This document shows, one piece after another, positions 9,026-18,970 of a stretch of 57,654 bases of DNA; positions within the stretch are counted from its first letter, which is position 1; each line of letters opens with the position of its first letter. Source of the DNA: an uncultured Lachnospiraceae bacterium. Lineage in GTDB: Bacteria; Bacillota; Clostridia; Lachnospirales; Lachnospiraceae. Made by a program: the position numbers and the translations under genes. The stretch lies in the NCBI GenBank assembly GCA_910577825.1, contig CAJTOK010000020.1:1-57654 (forward strand). The letters run 5' to 3'. A model generated the notes under the pieces. The model worked only from the letters and a program-made list of their open reading frames with translations, searched no databases and was not told the origin of the DNA.

Positions 9026-9904
9026 CTAATATTTCCTTATCTGCCTTATTTCCTCATAAAACTGTTTATAATTATTATACCTGCTTTCCGGTATCTTCCC
9101 TTTTGCAGCGGCTTCTTTTACTGCACATCCAGGTTCGTTAATATGGACACATCCTTTAAACCTGCAGCATCCCGCATAATCCTGAAATTCGGGATAATAT
9201 TCCCTGATTTCTTCTTTTCTGGCATCCGGAAGCCTTAGTGATGTAAATCCTGGCGTGTCCATTATATATGTGCCGCCACCAAGGCCGAAAAGTTCTGAAT
9301 GCCTTGTTGTATGTTTTCCCCTTTTTATTTTGCTGCTTATATCCCCGACTGCCATTGAAGCTTCTGGGAACAGCTGGTTTATTACAGAGGATTTGCCAAC
9401 TCCTGACGGGCCGGCAAGCACTGTTGTTTTTCCTGACAGGCTTTCTTTAAATTCTTTTATGCCCCTGCCAGTCACAGCACTTGTAAGAAAAACCCTGCAC
9501 CCACTGTTTTTATAGCTGCCTGCAAGCTGTGAAAGGAATGTTTCCCCTGCATCATCGGCTTTATTAAAACAGACTGATACTGGTATTTCCTGCATAGACA
9601 TCATAAGCAGGAACCGGTCAAGAAGGTTAAGGTCAGGTTCAGGGTATGAGGCAGCAAATATAATTACTGCCTGGTCTGTATTGGCAACTGCCGGCCTTAT
9701 AAGTGAATTTTTCCTTGGCAGGATTTTGATAATATTTCCTGCCATCTGTTCTTTATCAAGTATATCGAGGCTTACATTATCACCAACAAGGGGTTTTTCA
9801 TTATTGTTCCTGAATATCCCTTTCGCCTTACATTCAAAGACTCCCATGCCATCAGTGTATACATAATAAAACCCTGCTATGCCGCGTATTATTTTACCTT
9901 CCAT
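9026..9904 (-). CDS. rsgA: Small ribosomal subunit biogenesis GTPase RsgA
   Basis: Circularly permuted GTPase that checks late 30S subunit maturation. Order of motifs: an N-terminal OB fold, then FNKADD (G4) near residue 114, GPSGVGKSSVINQL (G1) near residue 165 and DTPGFTS (G3) near residue 215. The C-terminal zinc site is CCRFKGCVHINEPGC. Permutation plus zinc site is diagnostic. At 292 aa it is of normal length. Its start directly abuts the stop of prkC (9905), the usual arrangement in Firmicutes. Confidence 0.96.
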   Translation of the reverse strand: MEGKIIRGIAGFYYVYTDGMGVFECKAKGIFRNNNEKPLVGDNVSLDILDKEQMAGNIIKILPRKNSLIRPAVANTDQAVIIFAASYPEPDLNLLDRFLLMMSMQEIPVSVCFNKADDAGETFLSQLAGSYKNSGCRVFLTSAVTGRGIKEFKESLSGKTTVLAGPSGVGKSSVINQLFPEASMAVGDISSKIKRGKHTTRHSELFGLGGGTYIMDTPGFTSLRLPDARKEEIREYYPEFQDYAGCCRFKGCVHINEPGCAVKEAAAKGKIPESRYNNYKQFYEEIRQIRKY

Positions 9905-12013
9905 TTAATCCCTGACCTTTTTAAATTCTACATTATATGAATTGCCTGTTGAAACGCCATCCATAAATACTGTTACTGTCCCGTTATTTTCACTCCAGCC
10001 TGTTACTTCAAACTTCCTTGGGAAATCATCATAGCCCAGTTCGCCTTCCCATACCGTCTTTTTAGTGCCGTCCTGTGTAAGTACAAGTGTAACTGTGCCG
10101 CTGTCATCTGCAAAATCAAAAGGATTTCCGCTTACTGTTACACTTCCTTTATAAGTATATGATATATCATCTGTTGGTTCTGGCGGTTCTGGCGTTGGTT
10201 CTTCTGTAACATCTGGTTCTTCTGTGGCTGTAACTTTTGGCCCGAGGCTTACAGCATAGTCAATAACTGTCCCTACTTCCACTTCCGTATCCCTTGGTAC
10301 AGACTGGCTTACTACCACATCTTCAGGATATCTGTCAGAATTTATATAGCTTACATTGCTGGTATTGCCTTTTAACCCCCTTTCAGCAAGCCTGTTAAGT
10401 GCAACAGATACCTTTTTGCCTACAATATTCGGCACTTTTGTCGTCTTGCTTTCAGGCCCTTTGCTTACAAGTATTGTAACAGCTGTACCTTTTTTAACGG
10501 CTGAACCAGCTACAGGTTCAGTGCCGCATACCTTGCCGGCTTCTATGGTGTCACTGTAAACTTCTGTTTTTCCTGAAACTGCAAGCCCGTTATCTTCAAG
10601 CTCTGTCATTGCAGAATCCACGGAATAATTCTCAAGTTTTGGAATTATTATATCTGCTTCCTTCTGGCTGTAATAAATTGTTACTATGGTATATTCCTCA
10701 ACTTCTTCATCCGGTTCTGGGTCCTGTCCTGTGACCATATTGGCTTCTGCCTCTGATTTAACAGCTTCAAGGCTGTATTTAAGCCTTGCATCCAGAAGCA
10801 TTTTCTCTGCCTCTTCAAGTGAGTGGTTCCTTATATCCGGCACTTTTACAAGGCTTGCAGCAGCACTGCTGCTGGAAGGCTCTGAAGAATTTGTAACCTG
10901 CGGCTTTGGTGTTTCCTCTGCCTTGCCAGAAGGTTTTCCCCACCATCCGCTTACTTTGCCGATAATAAGCAGTATTACAACTATAATTATAACTGCTACA
11001 ACAGCACTGCATACTTTAAGTATTTTTTCAAGCTTCGGGTCTATAATATCTTCATCGGGCTGTTCTTCCCTTCTGGGGCTGGCATCAGGCATAACTTTTG
11101 CTGCTTCTTTGATATCACCAAGTTCTGAATCTGAAATCATAATAGTTGGTGAAGAGTCCTGGCTGTTTTCTGCCAGCATAACATAATTGCCGTCAGGTTC
11201 TGCAAGTGAACGCTTTAAATCTGAAATAAGCGCTGCTGCCGACATATAGCGCATATCCGGCTTTTTCTGCATACACTTCTGTACTATCCTGGAAAGGCTG
11301 TGGGGTATGCCAGGTTCTGCCCTGTCAAGCGGGACAGCCTCTTCATGTATATGTGCCAGCGCCACTGTAACGGTACTTTCCCCCTCAAACGGTACTTTCC
11401 CGGAAAGCATCTCATACATTGTAACGCCAAGGGAATATATATCACTTTTTTCGTCACTGTAACCGCCCCTTGCCTGTTCAGGGCTTATATAGTGTACAGA
11501 CCCCATTGCATTTGATGTAATTGTGTTGGAAGTTGCAGCCTTTGCAATCCCGAAATCTGTTACTTTTACTTTTCCCTCTTTTGATATAATAATATTCTGG
11601 GGCTTTATGTCACGGTGTATAATATGGTTGTCATGTGCCGCTTCCATGCCCTGTGCAATCTGTATTCCAATGCCTACGGCTTCTTTTACTTCAAGCTTGC
11701 CCTTTTTCTCAATAAACTTTTTAAGGGTAATCCCTTCTACAAGTTCCATTACTATATAATGTAAGCCATCATCATCCCCTACATCATATACATTTACAAT
11801 ATTAGGGTGTGACAGTCCCGCAACGGACTGGGCTTCGCCCCTGAACTTAGTTACAAACTTGGCGTCACTGCTATATTCCTGTTTTAAAATCTTTATAGCA
11901 ACATATCTGTTTAAACGGTGGCATTTGGCTTTATACACATCTGCCATCCCACCAGAACCGGCCTTATCAATAATCTCATACCGGTCACTTATCATCATCC
12001 CAGGACTAACCAT
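9905..12013 (-). CDS. prkC: PASTA-domain Ser/Thr protein kinase
   Basis: Membrane Hanks-type kinase sensing muropeptides or lipid II through extracellular PASTA repeats. Kinase domain about residues 10-270: GSGGMADVYKAK glycine loop, VAIKIL lysine, HRDIKPQNI catalytic loop, DFGIAKA and SPEQARGG. One transmembrane helix follows near residue 340. Three PASTA repeats then run from about 385 to 595 (VKVPDIRNHSLEEAEKML, IPKLENYSVDSAM, VPNIVGKKVSVALNRL). A Thr/Pro/Glu-rich linker and a final domain of about 85 residues with no recognised function follow. The frame opens at 12025, but GGAGG lies just before ATG 12013. Partner phosphatase prpC is 46 bp upstream. Confidence 0.95.
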   Translation of the reverse strand: MVSPGMMISDRYEIIDKAGSGGMADVYKAKCHRLNRYVAIKILKQEYSSDAKFVTKFRGEAQSVAGLSHPNIVNVYDVGDDDGLHYIVMELVEGITLKKFIEKKGKLEVKEAVGIGIQIAQGMEAAHDNHIIHRDIKPQNIIISKEGKVKVTDFGIAKAATSNTITSNAMGSVHYISPEQARGGYSDEKSDIYSLGVTMYEMLSGKVPFEGESTVTVALAHIHEEAVPLDRAEPGIPHSLSRIVQKCMQKKPDMRYMSAAALISDLKRSLAEPDGNYVMLAENSQDSSPTIMISDSELGDIKEAAKVMPDASPRREEQPDEDIIDPKLEKILKVCSAVVAVIIIVVILLIIGKVSGWWGKPSGKAEETPKPQVTNSSEPSSSSAAASLVKVPDIRNHSLEEAEKMLLDARLKYSLEAVKSEAEANMVTGQDPEPDEEVEEYTIVTIYYSQKEADIIIPKLENYSVDSAMTELEDNGLAVSGKTEVYSDTIEAGKVCGTEPVAGSAVKKGTAVTILVSKGPESKTTKVPNIVGKKVSVALNRLAERGLKGNTSNVSYINSDRYPEDVVVSQSVPRDTEVEVGTVIDYAVSLGPKVTATEEPDVTEEPTPEPPEPTDDISYTYKGSVTVSGNPFDFADDSGTVTLVLTQDGTKKTVWEGELGYDDFPRKFEVTGWSENNGTVTVFMDGVSTGNSYNVEFKKVRD

Positions 12014-12059
12014 TACATCCTCCATTCTGCCATTATGGCATTATTTAGTGTAACATTAT

Positions 12060-12782
12060 CTAATCTATTTCTGCAAGAATTACGGTGATATTATCATAAC
12101 CCCCGTTTTCATTCGCTTTTGCCACAAGTGAATTAACAGCTTTTTCAATGGAGCTGCTATGCTTCACAATATATTCAATATCATCATCTTCTATCATGTT
12201 AGTAAGCCCGTCTGTACACATAAGTACAATATCTGATGTTTCTACTGATATTTCAAAATAATCTGCCCTTACTTCTTCTTCTATTCCAAGCGCCCTTGTT
12301 ATAATGTTTTTCTGTGGGTGGATTCTTGCTTCGCTTTCTGTTATATTCCCATTCTTTACCATCTCTTCCACAAGCGAATGGTCACTTGTAATCTGTTTTA
12401 TCCCGTCACTTATTAAGTATAAACGTGAATCGCCTATATTGGCTATATATAAAGTATGTTCCTGGAGTGTACATGCCACTATGGTAGTACCCATGCCTTT
12501 ATACTGCGGATTTTCCATTGCTTCTTTGTAAACAGCACTATTGGCCTCCATAACTGCTTCATTTAATACTGTAACAGGTGTTCTGTGTTTGTTTTCTGAT
12601 ACTGATTTTACCATGTTTTCCACACAAAGCTTCGAGGCATGGTCACCAGCCTTATGGCCTCCCATTCCGTCCGCAACTATTAACAGGTTCTGGAAACTAC
12701 CAGCAGGACTGTCACTGCAATAGAAATAATCCTGGTTTACCTGGCGTTTTCTTCCAACGTCACTTTTCGCATATGCTTTCAT
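12060..12782 (-). CDS. prpC: PP2C-type Ser/Thr protein phosphatase
   Basis: Mn-dependent phosphatase that opposes the PrkC kinase encoded next. Motifs of the PPM family: SDVGRKRQVNQD, LLIVADGMGGHKAGDHAS with metal-binding Asp, NIGDSRLYLI, DHSLVEEM, and VLMCTDGLTNM plus GGYDNITVIL near the C-terminus. An in-frame start at 12830 exists, but ATG 12782 follows a strong AAGGAGGG site and gives the normal N-terminus MKAYAKSDVG. The 5' end overlaps the end of rlmN by 23 bp, suggesting translational coupling. Confidence 0.95.
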   Translation of the reverse strand: MKAYAKSDVGRKRQVNQDYFYCSDSPAGSFQNLLIVADGMGGHKAGDHASKLCVENMVKSVSENKHRTPVTVLNEAVMEANSAVYKEAMENPQYKGMGTTIVACTLQEHTLYIANIGDSRLYLISDGIKQITSDHSLVEEMVKNGNITESEARIHPQKNIITRALGIEEEVRADYFEISVETSDIVLMCTDGLTNMIEDDDIEYIVKHSSSIEKAVNSLVAKANENGGYDNITVILAEID

Positions 12783-13833
12783 GTAGTTTCCCTCCTTTGT
12801 CCTTATTACGTAACTGGCCACAGGCAGCATCTATGTCACTGCCCATCTCTCTTCTAATAGTAACATTTATATGCTTTTTTTCAAGCATTAATTTAAACTG
12901 CTGTATCCCTGCAGTGCCAGGCCGGCTTCCCATACGCCCATTTACAGGGTTAAGCGGTATAAGGTTTACATGGCAGTTTAGCCCTTTTAAAAGGCGGGCA
13001 AGCTTTATGGCATTTTCTTCACCATCATTTATGCCATCCATTATACTGTATTCAAATGTTATCCTCCTGCCAGTTTTTTCTATATAATACCTGCAGGCAT
13101 CCATTATGCCGGATATACTGTACTTCCTGGCAACAGGCATTATCTTCTGCCTTAAACTGTCATACGGGGCATGGAGCGATACGGCAACTGTTATGGCAAG
13201 CCCTTCACCTGCAAGTTTTATAAGGTTTTCCACAAGCCCGCATGTTGACAGTGTTATATTTCTCTGGCTTATATTAATACCACTGCTGCCAGAAAGCATC
13301 TTTATAAACCGGATGACATTATCATAGTTATCAAGCGGTTCACCAATCCCCATAAGTATAACATTAGAAACCCTTTCACCTGTGGCACGCTGTATACAAT
13401 AAACCTGTCCGAGCATTTCAGATGGCGCCAGGTTTCTTATAAGGCCTCCAACTGTTGACGCACAGAAACGGCATCCCATGCGGCATCCTGCCTGTGTGGA
13501 AATACACACACTGTTGCCATGCCTGTATTTCATAAGCACGCTTTCAACTTTATTGCCATCAGGAAGTTCCATTAAAAACTTTGCTGTGCCATCCTTTGAC
13601 ACCTGCTTTCCTGCAATGCGTACACTTTCTATAAAACATTCATTGCAAAGCCTTTCACGCAGGCTTTTAGGAATATTTGACATTTCATCAAATGAATATA
13701 CAAGTTTTTTATGTATCCATTCATAAACCTGCACAGCACGGAAAGCCTTTTCCCCTGTGCCTGTAATATATTCTTTTAATTCATCAAGGCTAAAACTTGT
13801 TATATCTTTTTTAACCAGAAGTTTCTCTGCCAA
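12760..13833 (-). CDS. rlmN: Dual-specificity 23S rRNA/tRNA adenine-C2 methyltransferase
   Basis: Radical SAM enzyme that methylates C2 of A2503 in 23S rRNA and A37 in some tRNAs. The [4Fe-4S] cluster motif CRMGCRFC is near residue 115, preceded by CISTQAG. NVILMGIGEPLDNYDNV is a family signature, and the mechanistic Cys near the C-terminus lies in the SDIDAACGQLR segment. Length 357 aa is normal. It starts 1 bp after the rsmB stop and overlaps prpC. Confidence 0.96.
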   Translation of the reverse strand: MAEKLLVKKDITSFSLDELKEYITGTGEKAFRAVQVYEWIHKKLVYSFDEMSNIPKSLRERLCNECFIESVRIAGKQVSKDGTAKFLMELPDGNKVESVLMKYRHGNSVCISTQAGCRMGCRFCASTVGGLIRNLAPSEMLGQVYCIQRATGERVSNVILMGIGEPLDNYDNVIRFIKMLSGSSGINISQRNITLSTCGLVENLIKLAGEGLAITVAVSLHAPYDSLRQKIMPVARKYSISGIMDACRYYIEKTGRRITFEYSIMDGINDGEENAIKLARLLKGLNCHVNLIPLNPVNGRMGSRPGTAGIQQFKLMLEKKHINVTIRREMGSDIDAACGQLRNKDKGGKLHESICEK

Positions 13834-13834
13834 T

Positions 13835-15211
13835 TTACCACCGTCCTGTTTTTCTTATAAATGAAGCCACAAAAAAGCCGTCTGTGCCTGCCATATGCGG
13901 CAGTACCTGTATATACCCGTTATGCCCTGTCATGCCTTTAAGGCATTCTGGAAGTGCTTCTTCTATGTCCTCACTTTCAAATGGAAGGTTACTGCATATC
14001 CATCTGTAATTTTCAGGATTCTCTTCATGTGTCACTGTACATGTGCTGTATACAAGCCTTCCGCCAGGTTTTACATACCTTGCTGCATTTTTAAGGATTT
14101 CCCTTTGCAGCATGGCAAGTTTTTTTATATCTGAAGGCTTTGTTTTATATTTTATATCACACTTCCTGCCAGAAACACCAAGCCCTGAACATGGGAGGTC
14201 TGCAATAACAACATCTGCCATGCCTTCCCATTCTTCTCTGTATACACGTGCATCATTTTCATATACCTCTATATTTGTAAAGCCAGTCCTTTTTATATTA
14301 TCATATAACAGCTTTGTCTTATTAGAAGAAATATCACACGAAACCACCCTGCCAGTGCCATTTAATATATCCGCTACGTGAAGTGTCTTGCCGCCCGGTG
14401 CTGCACACAGGTCAATAACTGTACTGCCTGGTCTTATACATGCAATGGCAGCAGGAAGCATTGAGCTTTCATTCTGCACCTGCACAAGCCCATCCTTAAA
14501 TGCCCTTAAAGAAGAAAGGCTTCCAAATCCTTTTATCCTTAATGAATAGTTAAAAAAACGCCCTTCTTTTATATCTATGCCTGCACTGTCTGCCTTAAGC
14601 AGTCCTGTTATTCCAGATACATCTGATTTGGAAAGGTTGCATCTTAATGTAACAAACTTTTCCCCGTTTATAAATGTATCTAATATTTTTTCTGTTATTT
14701 CTTCACCATGCCAGCTGCAGAATTTCTCCACAATCCATTCCGGCATGGAATATTTTATGGAAGCATAGGGTATAAAACCATCCCTGCGCAAAGGATACCT
14801 GGTATTGTCTTTTCCACGTATAATGCTTCTTAGCACGCCGTTCACAAAGCCTTTTAACCCCTTAAAACCACGTGAAACCGCAAGTTTTACAGCTTCATTG
14901 CATACAGCGCTTTCTGGCACCTGCCCCATATAAAACAGCTGGTACACTGACATGCGCAGTATATTTCTTATTGCAGGTTTCATTTTAACCGTTTTAATGC
15001 TTGCAAAACAGTTAATTATATAATCAAGGGTTACTGCCCGTTCAGCCGTGCCAGTACACAGCCTTGAAAGAAAAGACCTGTCCCTTTTATCTGGAATAAC
15101 ACCACTGTCTAAAACGCTATGGAGCGCTTTATCTGAATATGCCCCGTTTTCCATAACTTCTATAAGGATATCCAGGGCATATGCACGTATATTTCCACTG
15201 TCCTTATTCAA
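13835..15211 (-). CDS. rsmB: 16S rRNA (cytosine-C5)-methyltransferase RsmB
   Basis: Methylates C967 of 16S rRNA (E. coli numbering). It has an N-terminal NusB-like helical domain (residues 1-140), then a Rossmann SAM domain: VIDLCAAPGGKTLHVAD near residue 250, DLPCSGLGVSGRK with the TRAM-opposite cysteine, and YSTCTVTHEENPENY with the catalytic cysteine. The start is TTG at 15211, overlapping the fmt stop by 8 bp; GGGAG lies 6 bp upstream of the TTG. Length 458 aa fits the family. Confidence 0.94.
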   Translation of the reverse strand: MNKDSGNIRAYALDILIEVMENGAYSDKALHSVLDSGVIPDKRDRSFLSRLCTGTAERAVTLDYIINCFASIKTVKMKPAIRNILRMSVYQLFYMGQVPESAVCNEAVKLAVSRGFKGLKGFVNGVLRSIIRGKDNTRYPLRRDGFIPYASIKYSMPEWIVEKFCSWHGEEITEKILDTFINGEKFVTLRCNLSKSDVSGITGLLKADSAGIDIKEGRFFNYSLRIKGFGSLSSLRAFKDGLVQVQNESSMLPAAIACIRPGSTVIDLCAAPGGKTLHVADILNGTGRVVSCDISSNKTKLLYDNIKRTGFTNIEVYENDARVYREEWEGMADVVIADLPCSGLGVSGRKCDIKYKTKPSDIKKLAMLQREILKNAARYVKPGGRLVYSTCTVTHEENPENYRWICSNLPFESEDIEEALPECLKGMTGHNGYIQVLPHMAGTDGFFVASFIRKTGRW

Positions 15212-16181
15212 ACCGCTCTCCCTTTTCTATCTTATATCCTCTTAAAAATGCCCCTGCATCCATTCTTTTCCTGCCCTCTGGCTGCAATGACGTAACCATA
15301 AGATACCCGTTTCCTGTCTTTATAATTATATCATTTTTATTTACAGTGGCAACAGTACCAGCAGGAATTTCTTCATTTATATCTATCCCGTTTCCTGCTG
15401 CCTCCCCTTCAGGAATAACAGACGCACTGCATATTTTAAGCGTTTTGCCGTGGATACGGGTAAAAGTGCCAGGCCACGGGTCTAATCCCCTTATAAGCCT
15501 TTCTATATCTTCTGCCGGTGCATTAAAATCTATATGCCCCATCTCTTTTTTAAGCATCCTGGCATACGTATGGCTGCCATCATCCTGTTTTACCGGTTTT
15601 AAAGTGCCATTTTCCGCCATATCAAGGACATCAAGCACCATAGGGCCTCCAAAACTGGCAAGCCTGTTAAAAAGGCTTCCGCCGGTTTCATCCGGGGCAA
15701 GGGCATATTTCTTTACAAGAAGCATATCACCTGTATCAAGCCCTTCATCCATCTGCATAATAGTAACGCCGCTTTCCTTCTCGCCGTTTATAACAGCCCA
15801 CTGTATAGGTGCTGCACCACGCAGCTTAGGAAGGAGCGAAGCATGTACATTAATACAGCCGTATTTTGGTATCTGCAGCACCTCTGGCGGTAATATCTGC
15901 CCAAATGCAGCAACTATGGCAGCATCAGGGTCAATGCTTTTTAACTCATCAATAAACCACTGTTCCTTTGCTTTAACAGGCTGTAATATTTTAATATCCC
16001 TGCCAGAACTTTCCATAAACTTAATGGCGGCCTCCTTAACAGGCGGAGGGGAAGTCCTGCCGCTCCTGCCCTTCGGTTTGTCTGGCTGTGTAACAACAGC
16101 GGCAATTTCATGCCTGCTTGTGGCAAGGCAGTTAAAAGTATCCACCGCAAAATCCGGAGTGCCCATAAATACAATCCTCAT
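15204..16181 (-). CDS. fmt: Methionyl-tRNA formyltransferase
   Basis: Formylates initiator Met-tRNA with 10-formyl-THF. Marks: IVFMGTPDFAV at the N-terminus, the conserved NVHASLLPKLRGAAPIQWA segment (near residue 110) with catalytic Asn and His, and the catalytic Asp region TGDML. An OB-fold C-terminal domain follows, and total length is 325 aa. The gene lies 3 bp after def, the deformylase that undoes its work after translation, so the pair is coordinately expressed. Confidence 0.97.
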   Translation of the reverse strand: MRIVFMGTPDFAVDTFNCLATSRHEIAAVVTQPDKPKGRSGRTSPPPVKEAAIKFMESSGRDIKILQPVKAKEQWFIDELKSIDPDAAIVAAFGQILPPEVLQIPKYGCINVHASLLPKLRGAAPIQWAVINGEKESGVTIMQMDEGLDTGDMLLVKKYALAPDETGGSLFNRLASFGGPMVLDVLDMAENGTLKPVKQDDGSHTYARMLKKEMGHIDFNAPAEDIERLIRGLDPWPGTFTRIHGKTLKICSASVIPEGEAAGNGIDINEEIPAGTVATVNKNDIIIKTGNGYLMVTSLQPEGRKRMDAGAFLRGYKIEKGERFE

Positions 16182-16184
16182 AAA

Positions 16185-16667
16185 TTACCTCCTGTCTTCC
16201 ACTGAAGCATCTACTAAGTCCCCTTCAACTTTTGACACATATAATATTCCCGAAAGGTGGTCTATCTCATGCTGTAATGCCCTTGCAAGCAGGTCTTCCC
16301 CCTCTACAATTATTTCCTTCATATGCTGGTCATATGCTTTTACTTTGGCATAGTTTGCCCTTGTGACAATGCCTGCCTTGCCTGGCACACTAAGACATGC
16401 TTCCTGCCCTGTCTGTTCCCCGGAAAGTTCAATTATCTCAGGATTGATAAGAACTATGGGATTATTGCCTTCCTCAGTTACATCTATTACTACTATCTGT
16501 TTAAGTATGCCAACCTGTGGCGCAGCAAGCCCTACACCCCCTGATTCATACATTGTATCAAGCATATCACCTATAAGAATTGCTGTACGTGGTGTTATAA
16601 ATTTAACTGGTTTAGTAACATGCCCAAGTATCTCATCACCTATTGTCCTTATTTTTCTAATAGCCAT
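16185..16667 (-). CDS. def: Peptide deformylase
   Basis: Metal-dependent removal of the N-formyl group from new proteins. The three family motifs are present: GVGLAAPQVG (near residue 45), EACLSVPG (near residue 92) with the metal-binding Cys, and QHEIDHLSG (near residue 133) with HExxH. At 160 aa it is of typical length. A GGGGGG-rich ribosome binding site and a GC-rich hairpin (16681-16698) separate it from priA. Confidence 0.97.
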   Translation of the reverse strand: MAIRKIRTIGDEILGHVTKPVKFITPRTAILIGDMLDTMYESGGVGLAAPQVGILKQIVVIDVTEEGNNPIVLINPEIIELSGEQTGQEACLSVPGKAGIVTRANYAKVKAYDQHMKEIIVEGEDLLARALQHEIDHLSGILYVSKVEGDLVDASVEDRR

Positions 16668-16680
16668 AATAATCCCCCCA

Positions 16681-16698
16681 TGCCGCCTTCAGGCGGCA
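16681..16698 (-). other. GC-rich hairpin between priA and def
   Basis: A perfect 8-bp stem, TGCCGCCT paired with AGGCGGCA, with a 2-nt centre. It starts 2 bp after the priA stop and ends just before the def ribosome binding site. It has no T-run after it, so it is more likely an mRNA-stability or processing element than a terminator. Confidence 0.45.
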
Positions 16699-16700
16699 CA

Positions 16701-18950
16701 TTATCTGATAATATTAAATTCAAAATTTATTCCACAGTCCTTATATTCCGTGTCCTGCTCTTTAAAAGCTTCTATACAGTCTTTTACAGAACAAAGCGTG
16801 CCATAATCCATACATTTGCCATAAACCATTTTACGGTAAATATCCTTTGCTTTTGCCACTGGTGCATCTGAAGGGCCCAGCACTGTAACATCCTGGTACT
16901 GTCCTGCCATTTCTGCAATAACCGCTGCAAGTTTTGAAGCACTTTCTTCATTTACTGAAAACACTAACACACCTAGTATATTTGAAACTGGCGGATATTG
17001 CAACATCTCTCTTACAGATATCTCCTGTTCATAAAAACTTTCATAATCCTGGTTTGCTGCATGTACTATGCTGTAATGGCCTGGCTGGTAAGTCTGTAAT
17101 ACAACTTCGCCCTTTTTGTCCCCCCTGCCTGCCCTGCCAGCTGCCTGTGCCACAAGCTGGTATGTACGCTCTGCTGCCCTGTAGTCACCTGCATTAAGTG
17201 AAAGGTCAGCAGCAATTATGCCAGCAAGTGTTACATTTGGGAAATCATGCCCTTTTACAACCATCTGCGTGCCTATAAGTATATCTGCCCCGCCATCTGC
17301 AAACTGTGAAAGGATTTTGCCATGCCCTTCCTTGCCGCCTGTTGTATCAGCATCCATCCTTAATATACGCGCACCCGGGAAAAGCTTATGGGCAGTCTCT
17401 TCAACCTGTTGTGTCCCAATCCCGAATGTGCCTATATATTTAGAACCGCATGACGGGCAGGCACCAGGCACTGGTATTTCATACCCGCAGAAATGGCATC
17501 TGAGCCTGTCAACAACGCCTCTGTGCATATGTGGTTTAAGTGATACAGAACAATGGGGGCAGCCTATGCTTTCACCACATTGCCGGCATGAAATAAAGCC
17601 TGCATACCCGCGCCTGTTTATAAATATAACTGCCTGTTCATGTTTTTTAAGCCTTTCTTCTATAAGTGCAGTTAATTTCTTACTAAAGACTGAATAGTTT
17701 TTGTTTTTAAATTCTTCCCTTAAATCCACTATATGTGTTTCTGGCAGATGTGCGCCGCCTGCACGTTTCTTAAGGGTAAAAAGCCTGTATATGCCTTTTT
17801 TTGCCCTGTAGTATGCTTCAAGTGACGGGGTGGCAGAGCCAAGCAGTACACTTGCGCCAAGCATTTCTGCCCTTTGTATTGCAACTTCCCTTGCATGGTA
17901 CTTTGGCGGGGTTTCACTCTGGTAACTTGTTTCGTGTTCCTCATCTACCACTATAAGGCCTAAGTTTTTAAATGGTACAAAAAGTGCGGAGCGCGGCCCT
18001 ATCATAATATCCACAAGCCCTTCTTTGGCCCTGGTAAACTGGTCATACCTTTCCCCTGCTGAAAGCCTTGAGTGGATAACTGACACCCTTTCCCCAAAAC
18101 GGCTGTAAAACCTGTTTACTGTCTGGAATGTAAGTGCAATTTCTGGTATAAGCACAATTACCTGTTTCCCATATGAAAGCACGCCTTCAATTATATTCAT
18201 ATAGACTTCTGTCTTGCCGCTGCCTGTAACGCCATGTATTAGATAAGTTTTTCTTATGCCATCTGAATAATCGGATAAAACCGTACTGGTAATATACTGC
18301 TGTTCTTCATTAAGCTTATGCCTTTCTTCTTCCCGCCCTGCCCACAGGCTGGACGGGTTGCGGTACTTCTTTGTGGCACTGGTCTTTATAATGCCCATCT
18401 GCCCTAAGCCGTCAACCACGGATTTGGGGCATTTAAGTTCCCTGGTAATATAATTATAATCCACACCATTATAATACATTTCACCACTAAGTCCAAGGAG
18501 GCATCTTAACACCCTTGCCCTTGCTGTATTATGCTTAACCTCAAACTGCATGGCAAGTTCTTCAAGCCTTTTTTTATCCACAAGCGGGAAAACTGTCTTT
18601 CCAGCCTGCCCCCTTACTTCTCTCTTTACAGGCATTACGGCCTTAATTGCATCATTCATTGATGCACCATAATTTTGCTTAATCCAGCCTGCAAGTGCAA
18701 GCAGGTGTGATTCTGCTGGCACGCCCTGTTTTTCAATTCCTGCAATGCTTTTAGTCCTTGATATATCAAACTTTGGCTTATCTGTTAAGTTTACAACATA
18801 CCCTTTCAGCTGCCTGTTCCCGCTGCCAAATGGCACAAGTACAAGCGAGCCTGTTTCTACTTCACCCTCCAGCTCCTCCGGTACCCTGTACTGGAAAGTC
18901 TTGTCAAGGCTTTTAACAGATATATCAATAATTATATCAGCAAATACCAT
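16701..18950 (-). CDS. priA: Primosomal replication protein N' (PriA helicase)
   Basis: 3'-5' superfamily 2 helicase that restarts stalled forks and loads the replicative helicase. The N-terminal DNA-binding domain is followed by Walker A GVTGSGKTEVYM near residue 240 and DEEH (VVDEEHETSYQS) near 340. The zinc-binding insert near residues 455-500 has eight cysteines in four CxxC pairs (CRQCGE, CPHC, CHFCGYE, CPSCGS). Conserved helicase motifs include QAAGRAGRG. Length 749 aa is normal. It lies 20 bp after murE. Confidence 0.96.
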   Translation of the reverse strand: MVFADIIIDISVKSLDKTFQYRVPEELEGEVETGSLVLVPFGSGNRQLKGYVVNLTDKPKFDISRTKSIAGIEKQGVPAESHLLALAGWIKQNYGASMNDAIKAVMPVKREVRGQAGKTVFPLVDKKRLEELAMQFEVKHNTARARVLRCLLGLSGEMYYNGVDYNYITRELKCPKSVVDGLGQMGIIKTSATKKYRNPSSLWAGREEERHKLNEEQQYITSTVLSDYSDGIRKTYLIHGVTGSGKTEVYMNIIEGVLSYGKQVIVLIPEIALTFQTVNRFYSRFGERVSVIHSRLSAGERYDQFTRAKEGLVDIMIGPRSALFVPFKNLGLIVVDEEHETSYQSETPPKYHAREVAIQRAEMLGASVLLGSATPSLEAYYRAKKGIYRLFTLKKRAGGAHLPETHIVDLREEFKNKNYSVFSKKLTALIEERLKKHEQAVIFINRRGYAGFISCRQCGESIGCPHCSVSLKPHMHRGVVDRLRCHFCGYEIPVPGACPSCGSKYIGTFGIGTQQVEETAHKLFPGARILRMDADTTGGKEGHGKILSQFADGGADILIGTQMVVKGHDFPNVTLAGIIAADLSLNAGDYRAAERTYQLVAQAAGRAGRGDKKGEVVLQTYQPGHYSIVHAANQDYESFYEQEISVREMLQYPPVSNILGVLVFSVNEESASKLAAVIAEMAGQYQDVTVLGPSDAPVAKAKDIYRKMVYGKCMDYGTLCSVKDCIEAFKEQDTEYKDCGINFEFNIIR

Positions 18951-18970
18951 GTAAATCCCCCGTGTTGTTA

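Noticed and set aside
15181..16353. Open frame of 390 codons on the + strand
   Set aside because: It is antisense to fmt and def, which are certain. The protein is rich in Ser, Pro and Ile with no domain, a shadow of codon use on the other strand.
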